From Bradyrhizobium guangzhouense (GTDB lineage: Bacteria > Pseudomonadota > Alphaproteobacteria > Rhizobiales > Xanthobacteraceae): a stretch of DNA of 64,000 nt. This document shows positions 9,685 to 19,141 of the stretch, one piece after another. The notes under the pieces were generated by a model. The model saw only the letters and a list, made by a program, of their open reading frames with translations. It had not been told where the DNA came from and did no database searches. The position numbers and the translations under genes were made by a program. The DNA lies in contig NZ_CP030053.1 in the NCBI RefSeq assembly GCF_004114955.1, forward strand, positions 6,612,001 through 6,676,000, written 5' to 3'. Every line of letters starts with the position of its first letter. The first letter of the stretch is position 1.

Positions 9685-9872
9685 ATGAATTGCCGGGAGA
9701 TTATCTCGGCCCTTCAAAGGGATGGCTGGGTCCAAGTGGCTCAAAAGGGGAGCCACGTGCAATTCAAGCACCGGTCGAAACCGGGCCGCGTGACCGTCCC
9801 TCATCCGAAGCGAGATATGCCGTTTGGAACTCTGAGAGCATCGAAAAGCAATCCGGCCTGAAGCTGAGGTAA
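9685..9872 (+). pseudogene. hicA: HicA-type toxin, frameshifted near its 3' end
   Basis: HicA is a small mRNA-cleaving toxin with a double-stranded-RNA-binding-like fold. The ATG at 9685 opens a frame with the family signature DGWVQVAQKGSHVQFKH, including the catalytic His in GSH, and VTVPHPKRDMPFGTLR. After GTLR the expected SIEKQ(S/A)GLKLR continues only in the next frame, which runs to TAA at 9870-9872. One base appears missing at about 9837. As written, the product is 58 residues and ends ASKSNPA at a TGA (9859-9861), losing the final helix. Whether it is still toxic is unknown. No ribosome site precedes the ATG. Confidence 0.8.
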
Positions 9873-9877
9873 GCGCC

Positions 9878-10276
9878 GTGCGTCATTATATCGGTTTGAT
9901 CCACAAGGATACCGACAGCGATTTCGGAGTATCTTTTCCCGACCTGCCTGGAGTCGTGACCGCGGGAACCACGCTCGACGAAGCGCGCGATATGGCCGAG
10001 GAAGCACTGGCACTTCACCTGGAAGGCATGGCTGAAGACGGGGAAGCGATTCCCGAGCCATCATCGCTTGAAGCGATCATGTCGGACCCTGAGAACCGAT
10101 CAGGCGTGGCCATTCTGGTTTCGGTCAAGAGCGACCAGCCAAAAATCGTGCGCGTCAATGTCACCCTGCCCGGTGACATCCTCGAGCAGATCGACAAATA
10201 CGCCGAGACGCATGGGTACACCCGTTCCGGCCTGCTCGCTCAGGCTGCCAAGAAGATGATCGCGGAAATGGCCTAA
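9878..10276 (+). CDS. hicB: HicB antitoxin
   Basis: 132 residues from GTG 9878. The N-terminal partial RNase-H-like HicB fold is clear (HYIGLIHKDTDSDFGVSFPDLPGVVTAGTTLDEA). The C-terminus is a ribbon-helix-helix DNA-binding domain (VRVNVTLPGDILEQIDKYAETHGYTRSGLLAQAA). It binds and neutralises HicA and represses the operon. It is intact, while the toxin upstream carries a frameshift, and begins 5 bp after the restored hicA stop. Confidence 0.92.
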   Translation: MRHYIGLIHKDTDSDFGVSFPDLPGVVTAGTTLDEARDMAEEALALHLEGMAEDGEAIPEPSSLEAIMSDPENRSGVAILVSVKSDQPKIVRVNVTLPGDILEQIDKYAETHGYTRSGLLAQAAKKMIAEMA

Positions 10277-10353
10277 GCCCTTCTCGCACACCATACTGGC
10301 CCATCTCGCGCGTCAGCGCCGCCTTTGCACATGCCATTGCGAGGCGCAGCATA

Positions 10354-10386
10354 TTGACTCCTCCCAAATTCGTTATACAACATAAC
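10354..10386 (+). promoter_or_regulatory. Promoter with overlapping palindromic operator before the CoA-ligase operon
   Basis: TTGACT (10354-10359) and TACAAC (10376-10381) are spaced 16 bp and make a plausible sigma-70-type promoter. The -10 lies inside the palindrome GTTAT-N5-ATAAC (10372-10386). That geometry suits a repressor, for example a MarR-type regulator released by an aromatic-CoA. The regulator itself is not in the window. Confidence 0.5.
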
Positions 10387-10405
10387 TATTCTGACAAGGA
10401 CGCAA

Positions 10406-11215
10406 ATGACACAGGGAAACGCCGAGACCGCTGGCGCGGGCGCCTCCGGGCTGCTTCAGATTGAGAGGGTGAACCGGGTTCTGACCGTGGGTCTGAACCG
10501 GCCGGCCAAACGCAATGCGCTCAATGACGGCATCATCCTCGAAATCGGCGAATGCTTTGCGTCCCTGCCCGAGGATATCGGTGCGGTGGTCATTCACGGC
10601 CTCGGCGACCATTTCTCCAGCGGGCTCGACCTCTCCGAGCTTCAGGACCACGACGCCACAGGCGGCCTTCTCCATTCCCAAATGTGGCACCGGGTGTTCG
10701 ATCGCATCCAGTATAGCCGCGTCCCCGTCATCGCTGCGCTCAGGGGCGCCGTGATCGGCGGCGGGCTGGAGCTTGCCTGCGCGGCGCATATCCGTGTCGC
10801 CGAACCCTCGACCTATTTTGCCCTGCCCGAGGGGCAGCGCGGCATCTTCGTCGGCGGCGGCGGCTCGGTGCGGCTGCCGCGACTGATCGGCGTCGCCAGG
10901 ATGATGGACATGATGCTGACCGGGCGCGTCTATAGCGCGACCGAGGGCGCATCCTACGGCTTTGCGCAATATGTCACCGAGGCCGGCAACGGGCTTCCCA
11001 AGGCGCTGGAGCTTGCGACCAAGATCGCGTCCAACGCACCGCTGACGAATTTCGCCGTGCTACAGGCACTGCCGATGATCGCGGAAGCCAATCCGCAGAC
11101 GGGCCTCTTGATGGAATCGTTGATGGCCACCGTTGCGCAGAGCGACAAGGAAGCAAAGCGCAGGATTCGCGAATTCCTCGAGCACAAGACCGCCAAGGTG
11201 AAGCCGAAATCATGA
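10406..11215 (+). CDS. Enoyl-CoA hydratase/isomerase (crotonase) of hydroxycinnamate operon
   Basis: 269 residues of crotonase fold. The oxyanion-hole segment FSSGLDLSEL and GAVIGGGLELACA are present. Both catalytic glutamates of hydratases have counterparts (GGGLELA and ALPEGQRG), so it should hydrate an enoyl-CoA. Its stop overlaps the next gene's ATG by 4 bp (ATGA), so it is translationally linked to the aryl-CoA ligase. Feruloyl- or coumaroyl-CoA hydration is the likely role; a combined hydratase/lyase cannot be excluded. Confidence 0.88.
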   Translation: MTQGNAETAGAGASGLLQIERVNRVLTVGLNRPAKRNALNDGIILEIGECFASLPEDIGAVVIHGLGDHFSSGLDLSELQDHDATGGLLHSQMWHRVFDRIQYSRVPVIAALRGAVIGGGLELACAAHIRVAEPSTYFALPEGQRGIFVGGGGSVRLPRLIGVARMMDMMLTGRVYSATEGASYGFAQYVTEAGNGLPKALELATKIASNAPLTNFAVLQALPMIAEANPQTGLLMESLMATVAQSDKEAKRRIREFLEHKTAKVKPKS

Positions 11216-13095
11216 GCGTGCAGCCGTCCTCTTCCAGCACAGAGCGCGGCGCGAGCCATTCTCCGCTGCGGCCCATTTCGTTCGGCGATCCCGTCGTCAA
11301 TATCGAACGGCGCGACGACGGCACGATCTATCTGCGGCCGAAGCAACCGTTGGGCAACTATCCCGTCCGCATCACCGATCGTCTGCATCACTGGGCGACG
11401 ACGACGCCGGATCGCATCTTCATGGCGGAGCGCGAAGGCGGCCGCGGCTGGCGCAAGATCACCTATGCCGAGCTACTCACCGCGAGCCGGCATATCGCCT
11501 CAGGCCTGGTCCAGCGCGGCCTGTCGGCGGAGCGGCCGGTCGTCATCCTCTCCGGCAATTCGATCGACCATGCGTTGCTGGCCTTCGGCGCCTTCTATGC
11601 CGGCATTCCATTCTGCCCTGTATCACCGGCCTATTCGCTGGTGTCGAAGGATTACGGCAAGCTCGCATATTTGATGAAGCTGCTGACGCCGGGCCTCGTT
11701 TTCGCCGAGGATGCCGAAAAATTCGCGGATGCGCTCGCCGCCAATGTCTCGCTCGGCACCGAGATCGCAGCGTCCTACGGCCATGTGCCGGGCCGCGACG
11801 TCACCCTGCTCGCCGATCTCGTGGCAACGCCCGTTCGCAGCGACCTCGATGCGCTGCATGAGAAGATCGGCCCCGACACGATCGCTAAATTCCTGCTGAC
11901 GTCGGGCTCGACAGGCAATCCCAAGGCCGTGATCAACACCCAGCGCATGATCTGCGCCAATCAGGTGATGCTGCGCGAGACGCTTGCCTTCCTCAAGGAC
12001 GAGCCGCCTGTCATCATCGACTGGTTGCCCTGGAATCACACCTTTGGCGGCAACCACAATATCGGGCTGACGCTCTACAATGGCGGCTCGATGTATCTCG
12101 ATGCCGGCAAGCCGATACCCGGCGGCATCGAGGAGACCGTGCGCAATCTCCAGGAGATTTCACCGACGGTCTATTTCAACGTGCCCAAGGGCTATGAGTC
12201 GCTGCTGCCTTATCTGCGCGACGACCAGGGCCTGCGGGCAAAATTCTTCGACCGGCTACATGCGATGTTCTTCTCCGGCGCTGCGCTGTCGCCGTTCGTG
12301 TGGAACAGCCTCGACGAGCTTGCGGTGAAGGAAAAAGGCTACCGTGTGCCGATGCTCACCGGCCTCGGCGCGACCGAGACCGCGCCATTCTTCATGTCAG
12401 TCAATCCGCGCACCAGCCGCTCCGGCCATGTGGGCCTTCCCGTTTCGGGCAACGAGGCCAAGCTGGTGCCGAACAACGGCAAGCTCGAAGTCCGCGCCAA
12501 AGGGCCGAACGTGATGCCCGGCTATTGGCGCCAGCCCGACATCAGCGCAAAGTCCTTCGATGAAGAGGGCTTTTACAAGATGGGCGACGCGCTCAAGCCC
12601 GCCGACGCTGACGATCTCAACGCCGGCTTCGATTTCGACGGTCGTGTCAGCGAGGACTTCAAGCTCGCGAGCGGCACCTGGGTCAGCGTCGGGCCTTTGC
12701 GGGCGCGCCTCACCGCGGCCTGTGCGCCGCTGGTGCGCGATGTCGTCATCGCCGGCATCAACCGCGACGAGGTGTCCGCACTCGTCGTCCTCGATCTCGA
12801 CGGTTGCCGCCTGGTCAACCCGACGCTGCCATCAGACAATCTCACCGTCACCGCGCGCGACCGCCTGGTGCGGGAGGCTTTTCGCGAGCGACTGACGCGC
12901 TTCCTCAGCCAGGCCACCGGCTCCTCGACGCGTGTCACGCGCGCGATCCTGATGGACGCACCGCTCTCGATCGACAAGGGCGAGGTTACCGACAAGGGCT
13001 CGATCAACCAGCGCGCCGTGCTCGAGCATCGCGGCGCCCTGATCGAGGAGCTCTACGCTGCCAATCCGTCTGACCGTGTGATATCGGTCGGCTAA
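11212..13095 (+). CDS. Feruloyl-CoA synthase-type aryl-CoA ligase
   Basis: 627 residues, ANL superfamily. It carries the P-loop [13 protein letters not shown] and the [10 protein letters not shown] adenylation motif. The C-terminal region reads [23 protein letters not shown], the variant wording found in feruloyl-CoA synthases rather than the GDxG...GRxKD of other ligases. It would activate a hydroxycinnamate (ferulate, p-coumarate or caffeate) with ATP and CoA in the cytoplasm. The operon with hydratase, dehydrogenase and thioesterase supports this. Confidence 0.9.
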   Translation: MSVQPSSSSTERGASHSPLRPISFGDPVVNIERRDDGTIYLRPKQPLGNYPVRITDRLHHWATTTPDRIFMAEREGGRGWRKITYAELLTASRHIASGLVQRGLSAERPVVILSGNSIDHALLAFGAFYAGIPFCPVSPAYSLVSKDYGKLAYLMKLLTPGLVFAEDAEKFADALAANVSLGTEIAASYGHVPGRDVTLLADLVATPVRSDLDALHEKIGPDTIAKFLLTSGSTGNPKAVINTQRMICANQVMLRETLAFLKDEPPVIIDWLPWNHTFGGNHNIGLTLYNGGSMYLDAGKPIPGGIEETVRNLQEISPTVYFNVPKGYESLLPYLRDDQGLRAKFFDRLHAMFFSGAALSPFVWNSLDELAVKEKGYRVPMLTGLGATETAPFFMSVNPRTSRSGHVGLPVSGNEAKLVPNNGKLEVRAKGPNVMPGYWRQPDISAKSFDEEGFYKMGDALKPADADDLNAGFDFDGRVSEDFKLASGTWVSVGPLRARLTAACAPLVRDVVIAGINRDEVSALVVLDLDGCRLVNPTLPSDNLTVTARDRLVREAFRERLTRFLSQATGSSTRVTRAILMDAPLSIDKGEVTDKGSINQRAVLEHRGALIEELYAANPSDRVISVG

Positions 13096-13117
13096 GAATT
13101 TATCGAAGGAGAACGCC

Positions 13118-13879
13118 ATGTTGTTGAAGGATCAGGCAGCCATCGTCACGGGCGGCGCATCGGGACTGGGCGCTGCCACCGCACGAAAGCTGGCGGCGCA
13201 GGGTGCCAAGGTCGCGGTCTGCGATCTCAATGCCAAGCTCGCGGAGACCGTTGCCGCCGAGATCAAGGGCGTTGCCGTCACCTGCGACGTCTCCGACGCG
13301 GCCTCCGCAGAGGCTGCGATCGCGCAGGCGACCAAGGCCCACGGCCCGGCCCGCGTGCTGGTCAATTGCGCCGGCATTGGCGTGGCAAAACGCGTGGTCG
13401 GCCGCGACGGCCCGATGGCGCTCGCCGATTTCGACAAGGTGATCAAGGTCAACCTGATCGGCACTTTCAATATGTTGCGCCTCGCGGCGACCGACATGTC
13501 CAAGCTCGAGCCGCAGCCGTCGGGCGAGCGCGGCGTCATCATCAACACGGCCTCGGTCGCCGCCTATGACGGCCAGATCGGCCAGTCGGCCTACTCGGCC
13601 TCGAAGGGCGGCATTGTCGGCATGACCTTGCCGATCGCGCGCGAACTCGCCCAGTTCGGCGTTCGCGTGCTGACCATCGCGCCCGGCCTGTTCCTGACGC
13701 CCCTGCTCGCCAATCTGCCGCAGGAAGCGCAGGACTCGCTCGCCGCCGCCATCCCGTTCCCGCGCCGCCTCGGCAACGCCGACGAGTTCGCCGCGCTCGC
13801 GCTGCACATGGTCGAGAACTCCTATCTCAACGGCGAAGTCGTGCGCCTCGACGGCTCACTGCGCATGGCGCCGAAATAA
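13118..13879 (+). CDS. SDR-type 3-hydroxyacyl-CoA dehydrogenase
   Basis: 253 residues, classical short-chain dehydrogenase. TGGASGLG is the NAD-binding glycine motif, D36-type acidic residue follows in CDLNAKL, and the catalytic Ser and YSASKGG are present. The long insert [30 protein letters not shown] is typical of type 2 3-hydroxyacyl-CoA dehydrogenases (HSD10-like). In this operon it would oxidise the 3-hydroxy intermediate made by the hydratase. An AAGGAG site precedes the ATG. Confidence 0.9.
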   Translation: MLLKDQAAIVTGGASGLGAATARKLAAQGAKVAVCDLNAKLAETVAAEIKGVAVTCDVSDAASAEAAIAQATKAHGPARVLVNCAGIGVAKRVVGRDGPMALADFDKVIKVNLIGTFNMLRLAATDMSKLEPQPSGERGVIINTASVAAYDGQIGQSAYSASKGGIVGMTLPIARELAQFGVRVLTIAPGLFLTPLLANLPQEAQDSLAAAIPFPRRLGNADEFAALALHMVENSYLNGEVVRLDGSLRMAPK

Positions 13880-13891
13880 GGCGCTCAACGC

Positions 13892-14311
13892 ATGTTCGTG
13901 AACCGGCGCGACGTCCAGATCCAGTGGGGTGACTGCGACCCCGCCAACATCGTCTATTATCCGCGTTATTTCGCGATGTTCGACGATTCGACGTCGACGC
14001 TGTTCGAGGTCGCCGGCTTCTCCAAGCAGGACTTGGTCCGCAAATACGGCCTCGTGGGTATTCCCATGGTCGACACGCGGTCCAAGTTCTACATCCCCTC
14101 GACCTATGGCGACTGGATCACCATCGAAACGCGGATCGAGAGCATCAAGCGCTCGAGCTTCGAGGTGAAGCACAACGTCTACAAGGGCGAGGCGCTCGCC
14201 ATCGAAGGTTTTGAGACACGCGTCCTGGTCGGCCGCGACCCCGTTAACCCCGACAGACTGAAATCGGCACCATTCCCTCCGGAAATGGTAGCCAAATTCA
14301 CAGGGAGCTAG
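13892..14311 (+). CDS. 4-hydroxybenzoyl-CoA-type thioesterase
   Basis: 139 residues, hot-dog fold. The N-terminal QIQWGDCDPANIVYYPRYF is the active-site segment of Pseudomonas-type 4-hydroxybenzoyl-CoA thioesterases; Asp16 corresponds to the catalytic Asp17 of the CBS3 enzyme. Hydrolysis of 4-hydroxybenzoyl-CoA would give free 4-hydroxybenzoate for PobA encoded 8 kb upstream. It starts 12 bp after the dehydrogenase and closes the catabolic part of the operon. Confidence 0.9.
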   Translation: MFVNRRDVQIQWGDCDPANIVYYPRYFAMFDDSTSTLFEVAGFSKQDLVRKYGLVGIPMVDTRSKFYIPSTYGDWITIETRIESIKRSSFEVKHNVYKGEALAIEGFETRVLVGRDPVNPDRLKSAPFPPEMVAKFTGS

Positions 14312-14399
14312 TCCGGAGCTAATCGCCGCATCGCCAAAAGACGGGGCTGAATTCATCCCCGATTTCTGCTTTCAAAGAAAAACGTCAAGGGAGGAATTG

Positions 14400-15551
14400 A
14401 TGAAACGCTTTTACCTGACTGCCGCCATCGCGGCAGCAACGCTGGCGCTGCCGGCTTTGCCCGCGCTCGCCCAGACCAACGAAATCACCATCGGCATCAG
14501 CGTGACCACCACCGGTCCCGGCGCCGCCCTCGGCATTCCCGAGCGCAACGCGCTGGAATTCGTACCCAAGGAGATCGGCGGCGTGCCGCTGAAGGTGATC
14601 GTGCTCGACGACGGCGGCGACCCGACCACCGCGACCACCAACGCGCGTCGCTTTGTCACCGAGTCCAAGGCCGACATCATCATGGGCTCCTCGATCACTC
14701 CGTCGTCGATCGCGATCTCCAACGTGGCGAACGAAGCCGGCATTCCGCATTTTGGTCTCGCGCCGTTCCCGATCACGCCCGAGCGCGCCAAATGGTCGGT
14801 GTCGATGCCGCAGCCGATCCCGATCATGGGCAAGGTGATCTACCAGCACATGAAGGCCCACAACGTGAAGACGGTCGGCTATATCGGTTACTCCGATTCC
14901 TATGGCGACCTGTGGTTCAACGACTTCAAGGCCCAAGGCATTCCGATGGGCATGACCATGGTCGACGAAGAGCGCTTCGCCCGTCCCGACACATCGGTGA
15001 CCGGACAGGTGCTGAAGCTCGTCGCGGCTAACCCTGATGCCATCCTGGTCGGCGCCTCGGGCACGGCCGCGGCACTGCCGCAGACCGAGCTGCGCGAGCG
15101 CGGCTATCAGGGCCTGATCTACCAGACCCATGGTGCGGCCAGCATGGACTTCATCCGCATCGCGGGTAAGGCCGCCGAGGGCGTGCTGATGGCGTCTGGT
15201 CCGGTGATGGACCCGGAAGACCAGCCCGACAGCGCCCTCACCAAGAAGCCCGGACTGGCGCTCAACGCCGCTTATGAAGGCAAATACGGCCCGAACAGCC
15301 GCAGCCAGTTCGCAGGCCATTCCTACGACGCTTTCGAGGTGCTGAAGCGCGTCATCCCGACCGCGCTGAAGACTGCCAAGCCCGGCACGCCGGAATTCCG
15401 CGAGGCCATCCGCCAAGCCTGGCTGACCGAAAGGGACATCGCGGCAAGCCAGGGCGTCTATAACTTTACCGAGAAGGATCGCTATGGCCTCGACGACCGC
15501 TCGCGCATCCTGCTCACGGTCAAGGACGGCAAATACACGCTCGTGAAGTAA
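14400..15551 (+). CDS. Liv-type ABC substrate-binding protein (aromatic ligand likely)
   Basis: 383 residues with a signal peptide (MKRFYLTAAIAAATLALPALPALAQ). The body is a type 1 periplasmic-binding fold of the branched-chain amino acid/aromatic class (ITIGISVTTTGPGAALGIPERNALEF; YSDSYGDLWFNDFK). GGGAGG precedes ATG 14400. No permease or ATPase genes adjoin it, so it must share a membrane complex encoded elsewhere. Its place after the CoA-ligase operon suggests a phenylpropanoid ligand; this is inferred. Confidence 0.9.
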   Translation: MKRFYLTAAIAAATLALPALPALAQTNEITIGISVTTTGPGAALGIPERNALEFVPKEIGGVPLKVIVLDDGGDPTTATTNARRFVTESKADIIMGSSITPSSIAISNVANEAGIPHFGLAPFPITPERAKWSVSMPQPIPIMGKVIYQHMKAHNVKTVGYIGYSDSYGDLWFNDFKAQGIPMGMTMVDEERFARPDTSVTGQVLKLVAANPDAILVGASGTAAALPQTELRERGYQGLIYQTHGAASMDFIRIAGKAAEGVLMASGPVMDPEDQPDSALTKKPGLALNAAYEGKYGPNSRSQFAGHSYDAFEVLKRVIPTALKTAKPGTPEFREAIRQAWLTERDIAASQGVYNFTEKDRYGLDDRSRILLTVKDGKYTLVK

Positions 15552-15575
15552 GCAGCGCCGATCTCCGATACGACG

Positions 15576-15606
15576 AGAGCCGGCCCATCGGGCCGGCTCT
15601 TTTCTT
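15576..15606 (+). terminator. Intrinsic terminator after the hydroxycinnamate operon
   Basis: A perfect 11-bp GC-rich stem (15576-15586 with 15590-15600) with an ATC loop is followed by TTTCTTT. It ends the transcript of the binding-protein gene. Confidence 0.9.
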
Positions 15607-15625
15607 TGCGTCCAGCACGCTTGCG

Positions 15626-16354
15626 TCAGGCGGCCTGGCGCTGCGGCATCCAGGCGAACTCCGGATAGTAAGTATCCATCATCCGGTCCACATAGGCGGT
15701 AAGGTTCGGAAATCCTTCGGCGCGGTCGCGCAGGCTGGACTCGAAGAACGGCGTCAAGATGCCAGCGAGCGCGCCGAACGCGGTCGCATCGACACCGCTG
15801 GGCTTGTTGCCCATCAGATAGGATTTGTCGCCAAGCTGCACCGACAGTGCGAACAGCGAACGCACCGCGAGATCGACATCGTCGTCAGGTCCGTGGCGAC
15901 CAAGACCGGACAGCAGGTAGTTCTCGGCGACGCGGAACTGCGCATCCTCTCGCAGTTTCTCGCGATTGTGCTCCGGCGCACCGTCGAAAAAATGCGCGGG
16001 CCCCTTGGCAAAATTGACCGGATCGACCCAGCGTGCGCCGATCAGCGCCCAGTAGACGTGATGCTCGATCATGCGCTCGAACGCCCAGGCCTGCGCGCGC
16101 TCCGCCAAGGAGAGGCCTGCGTCGAAGTCAAAACCGTAACGGCGCTCGATATGAGCGCGGATGAAGGTCGAATCGGCTACAGCCTCGCCGCCATCGTCGA
16201 TAAAAGGCAGCTGCCCCTTGGGGGACGCCGGCGGCATGGCTCGCTCTTTCCGGTAGGGCAGTCCGGCCATCTTGAGCTGCACCTCGGTCTTTGTGACGAA
16301 CGGGCTGATTTCCGGGAGGCCGAAACCGGTGCCAAAGCCGTAAAGCGTGATCAT
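15626..16354 (-). CDS. Glutathione S-transferase-like protein
   Basis: 242 residues from ATG 16354, which has an AGGAG site. The thioredoxin-like N-domain (MITLYGFGTGFGLPEISPFVTKTEVQLKMAGLPYRKE) and an all-helical C-domain fit a GST. The opening wording resembles the metaxin/failed-axon-connection branch. The conserved P before the cis-proline strand (GQLPFIDDGGEAVADST) and the Ser/Glu pair are present. Substrate is unknown. A longer 5' extension is open but lacks similarity. Confidence 0.88.
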   Translation of the reverse strand: MITLYGFGTGFGLPEISPFVTKTEVQLKMAGLPYRKERAMPPASPKGQLPFIDDGGEAVADSTFIRAHIERRYGFDFDAGLSLAERAQAWAFERMIEHHVYWALIGARWVDPVNFAKGPAHFFDGAPEHNREKLREDAQFRVAENYLLSGLGRHGPDDDVDLAVRSLFALSVQLGDKSYLMGNKPSGVDATAFGALAGILTPFFESSLRDRAEGFPNLTAYVDRMMDTYYPEFAWMPQRQAA

Positions 16355-16392
16355 GCGAGCTCTCCTGAACCTGCCGAAAGAGTTGACGGAAC

Positions 16393-16656
16393 TTAGTGCC
16401 GGGCTGCTGCCACCATGGTGGCAGCAGCCGTGATATCTTCTGCGAAACGGGCCCCCCGCCAGGCGCGGCCCATCACGTGGCTGACCAACGCGTCCGCAGC
16501 CTGGACCAGCGAACGTGCCACCACGGTTGCGATCGCGAGGCGGAGGTCGACGGCAGTGAGTTCGAGCCACGTGAAGCGGCCGAAGACCCTGGCATGCAAC
16601 GAGGCCTGCGCTCGCCACAGCGGACCAGCCAGGCCAAGATGGAGTGGAGTGATCAT
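16393..16656 (-). CDS. Small protein of unknown function
   Basis: 87 residues from ATG 16656. It is basic and contains aromatic/hydrophobic helices (AQASLHARVFGRFTWLELTAVDLRLAIATVVARSL). No domain recognised. It lies between the GST and the divergent WYL regulator at 16770 and may be that regulator's target. Coding status is supported only by position, length and codon wording. Confidence 0.45.
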   Translation of the reverse strand: MITPLHLGLAGPLWRAQASLHARVFGRFTWLELTAVDLRLAIATVVARSLVQAADALVSHVMGRAWRGARFAEDITAAATMVAAARH

Positions 16657-16769
16657 GGACAAACCCTCTTCAGTCGATGTGTCGTCCCGGTATAGAACTC
16701 CCCTGCTGCCAACATCCTGTCAGCAGCCGCGCGCCGATTTCTGATCCGCCGTTCGATGAGAGAATTGTC

Positions 16770-17468
16770 ATGAGACGCGCCGACCGGCTGTTTCAGATCA
16801 TCCAGGTGCTGAGGCGCACCCGTAAGCCGCTGACGGCGGACGCGATTGCGGCTGAGCTCGAGACCTCGAAGCGCACCATCTATCGCGACATCGCAACGCT
16901 GATGGGCCAACGCGTGCCGATCCGCGGCGAAGCCGGCATGGGCTACATCCTGGAAAAAGGATTCGACCTGCCACCTCTCATGCTGACACCCGACGAGATC
17001 GAGGCGGCGGTGCTGGGCGCGCAATGGGTCGCAGGCCACGCCGATTCCGCGCTGGCACGCGCGGCCGAAGATTTGATGGCCAAGATCGCCGACACCGTGC
17101 CTGAGCGGCTTCGCCCCTTCGTGCTGGAGCCGGCGAGCCGGGCGCGGCCAAGCTGGAACAGGGAGCCTGATCGTCTGGACATGGCGCGCACGCGCACGCA
17201 AATCCACGAAGGCAAGAAGATCATGCTGCGCTACCGCGACGAGCAGGGTCGTCCCAGCGAGCGCATGATCTGGCCGATCTCGGTCGGCTATCTCGAAGCC
17301 GTTCGCCTGCTCGCAGCCTGGTGCGAGCTGCGCAGCGACTTCCGCAGCTTCCGCACCGACCGCGTCGTGGAGGCGACCTATCTCGACGAACGATATCCTG
17401 AAAGACGCGACGTGCTGCGCGCGAAATGGCGGCAGAGCCTGGTCTGGGGCCCGCCGAAAGACACATGA
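16770..17468 (+). CDS. YafY-type HTH/WYL-domain regulator (short form)
   Basis: 232 residues. The N-terminus is an HTH_11 winged helix (MRRADRLFQIIQVLRRTRKPLTADAIAAELETSKRTIYRDIATL). The middle is a WYL domain (IMLRYRDEQGRPSERMIWPISVGYLEAVRLLAAWCELRSDFRSFRTDRV). WYL domains sense small ligands or nucleic acids. Its stop overlaps the next ATG by 4 bp, so it is co-transcribed with the Cys-cluster protein. Confidence 0.9.
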   Translation: MRRADRLFQIIQVLRRTRKPLTADAIAAELETSKRTIYRDIATLMGQRVPIRGEAGMGYILEKGFDLPPLMLTPDEIEAAVLGAQWVAGHADSALARAAEDLMAKIADTVPERLRPFVLEPASRARPSWNREPDRLDMARTRTQIHEGKKIMLRYRDEQGRPSERMIWPISVGYLEAVRLLAAWCELRSDFRSFRTDRVVEATYLDERYPERRDVLRAKWRQSLVWGPPKDT

Positions 17469-17788
17469 CGCCGATGGAAGAGATCGATCAGTCGAGCTGC
17501 TGCCAGAGCTGCGGCGCCTGCTGCGGCTATTCGCAGAACTGGCCGCGCTTCTCGATCGAGAGCGACGAGGAACTTGCGTTGATTCCTTCGGGCCTCGTCA
17601 ACGAGCGCCAGTCCGGCATGCGCTGCGAAGGCGATCGGTGTTCGGCGTTGCAGGGAAACATCGGCAAGGCGACCAAGTGCGGCATCTATGCGGTGCGGCC
17701 GGAGGTGTGCCGCACCTGCATGCCTGGCGACGCCGAATGCGCGATGGCGCGACGGAAATTCGGGCTGCCTCCGATAGAGACCGCTTAA
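17465..17788 (+). CDS. YkgJ-type zinc/iron cysteine-cluster protein
   Basis: 107 residues with eight or more Cys (SSCCQSCGACCGYSQNWPRF; GMRCEGDRC; TKCGIYAVRPEVCRTCMPGDAEC). This is the YkgJ-like CxxCxxCC signature that probably binds a metal cluster. Function is unknown. The ATGA overlap with the WYL regulator suggests coupled translation. Confidence 0.85.
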   Translation: MTPMEEIDQSSCCQSCGACCGYSQNWPRFSIESDEELALIPSGLVNERQSGMRCEGDRCSALQGNIGKATKCGIYAVRPEVCRTCMPGDAECAMARRKFGLPPIETA

Positions 17789-18183
17789 GCGGGAACGGCT
17801 TCGCTGATCTCGTCGTCGATTTCATCGTCCAGCGGTGCGAGCACCGAGAGCGGCTTGGTCGACAGCGTGATCGGCTTGCGGCCCCCCGACAGCGACGGAG
17901 ACGATTTGGCCGAGCCTTCGCGCGACAGCGCATAGAGCGTCGAGCCGACACGGCCACCGTTCTCGATCAGGTCGCGCTCGCTGCAACTGCTCGCGATCGC
18001 GACGGCCAGCGAGTGCAGATGGCTGCGGCGATAGCAAAACAGCGCCAGCCTGGCGCGGACGTCAGGGGAAACACTCTCAACCAACCTCGGCAGGCCGCTT
18101 TCATTGGCGCGGTACATCTCGCCAAGAAGCTCGTCGCGAACCGGGCAGAAATCGCTTTCAAAAGCGTCGCGGCTTGAAAACAT
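17785..18183 (-). CDS. Conserved hypothetical helical protein
   Basis: 132 residues from ATG 18183 with a GGGAG site. It is mostly helical with an acidic C-terminus (APLDDEIDDEISEAVPA). The stretch VSPDVRARLALFCYRRSHLHSLAVAIASSCSERDL suggests a helical-repeat fold. No domain was recognised. It converges on the YkgJ gene with a 4-bp overlap of stops. Confidence 0.75.
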   Translation of the reverse strand: MFSSRDAFESDFCPVRDELLGEMYRANESGLPRLVESVSPDVRARLALFCYRRSHLHSLAVAIASSCSERDLIENGGRVGSTLYALSREGSAKSSPSLSGGRKPITLSTKPLSVLAPLDDEIDDEISEAVPA

Positions 18184-18394
18184 TGCAGTTCTCCCTCGTG
18201 TCAGGAAGATGCCGCGCAATTCTCTAATGAAAGGTTAACCACCCTGGGCGGTAGTCACCCGGTGTCCTTGCTCTTATGCCGCGAATCAGAGCGCGCCACC
18301 CCTACCGGGTTGAGAACGGGGTCGACGGCGGGCGTTGCGGCCGTCCGTCAAGATCCCCGCCAATGGCGGGCACCTCGGGATGGAGCTCTCAGCC

Positions 18395-18871
18395 TCAATT
18401 CGCCGCCATGAAAATGGAGAGGCCGAACCCGGTCAGGTGGTGCAGCGCCTGGTCGACACCAATCAGGGTCCAGAACCAGGGGTGCTCCTGATTGACGCCG
18501 AAATTGGCCGAGACAAATCCCTTGGCGCGATCGATCGTGATGTGAATGACGAAGTCGATCAGCGCCACGAACCAGAATTTCGGCGCCACGATCAGGATCA
18601 GCGGCAGCGCAACCGCAAAGTGAATCAGGCAATGCACCAGAAGCGGCAGAGCCCAACCGTGCTTCTGGTCCTTGCCATGGGCCATCCAGGCCGTTTGCAG
18701 GACGAAATCGGCGATGATGTGCTTGAAGGTCAGAAGCAACATCCAGCCAATGAGCGCTTCAACCGGAACCGCCGATGACAGAGGTGGAAACGACAAAGCT
18801 GACGCCCTCGTTGACTCGAAAGGAAAAAATGGAGCGTTCAGCGCAACTTCTTCTTGGACCCGTCGAACCAT
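18395..18871 (-). CDS. DUF3307 membrane protein
   Basis: About 158 residues. Residues from LIGWMLLLTFKHIIADFVLQTAWM onwards match DUF3307 membrane proteins with four hydrophobic segments and conserved His/Asp/Lys residues (FKHIIADF, HITIDRAKG, DQALHHLTG). Start is uncertain: ATG 18871 is used here, ATG 18937 and a TTG nearer the domain are alternatives, and none has a strong ribosome site. Function unknown. Confidence 0.78.
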   Translation of the reverse strand: MVRRVQEEVALNAPFFPFESTRASALSFPPLSSAVPVEALIGWMLLLTFKHIIADFVLQTAWMAHGKDQKHGWALPLLVHCLIHFAVALPLILIVAPKFWFVALIDFVIHITIDRAKGFVSANFGVNQEHPWFWTLIGVDQALHHLTGFGLSIFMAAN

Positions 18872-19141
18872 CGGGACCGGTGATTTATGACATTTCCCGC
18901 GCCGGAATGCAGCCAGGGGGAACCGGAAAATCGTCAAGTGTGGCTAAACGGTGATAGGATGTTCAACCACAAGGGTTGGCCCGAGTAAGGTTACCTCCGG
19001 CGCAGAATTTGCTTTCCGGAACTGGAGCGCTATCATCCTGCGGTAGAGGATTATCGATCTTTTTTAAACGCTTACGAAATTTTCTCGCGGGCCGCCGGCG
19101 ATGGCCGTGCCGCCCGCCATTCAATAAGGCCAGGTGCTGCC

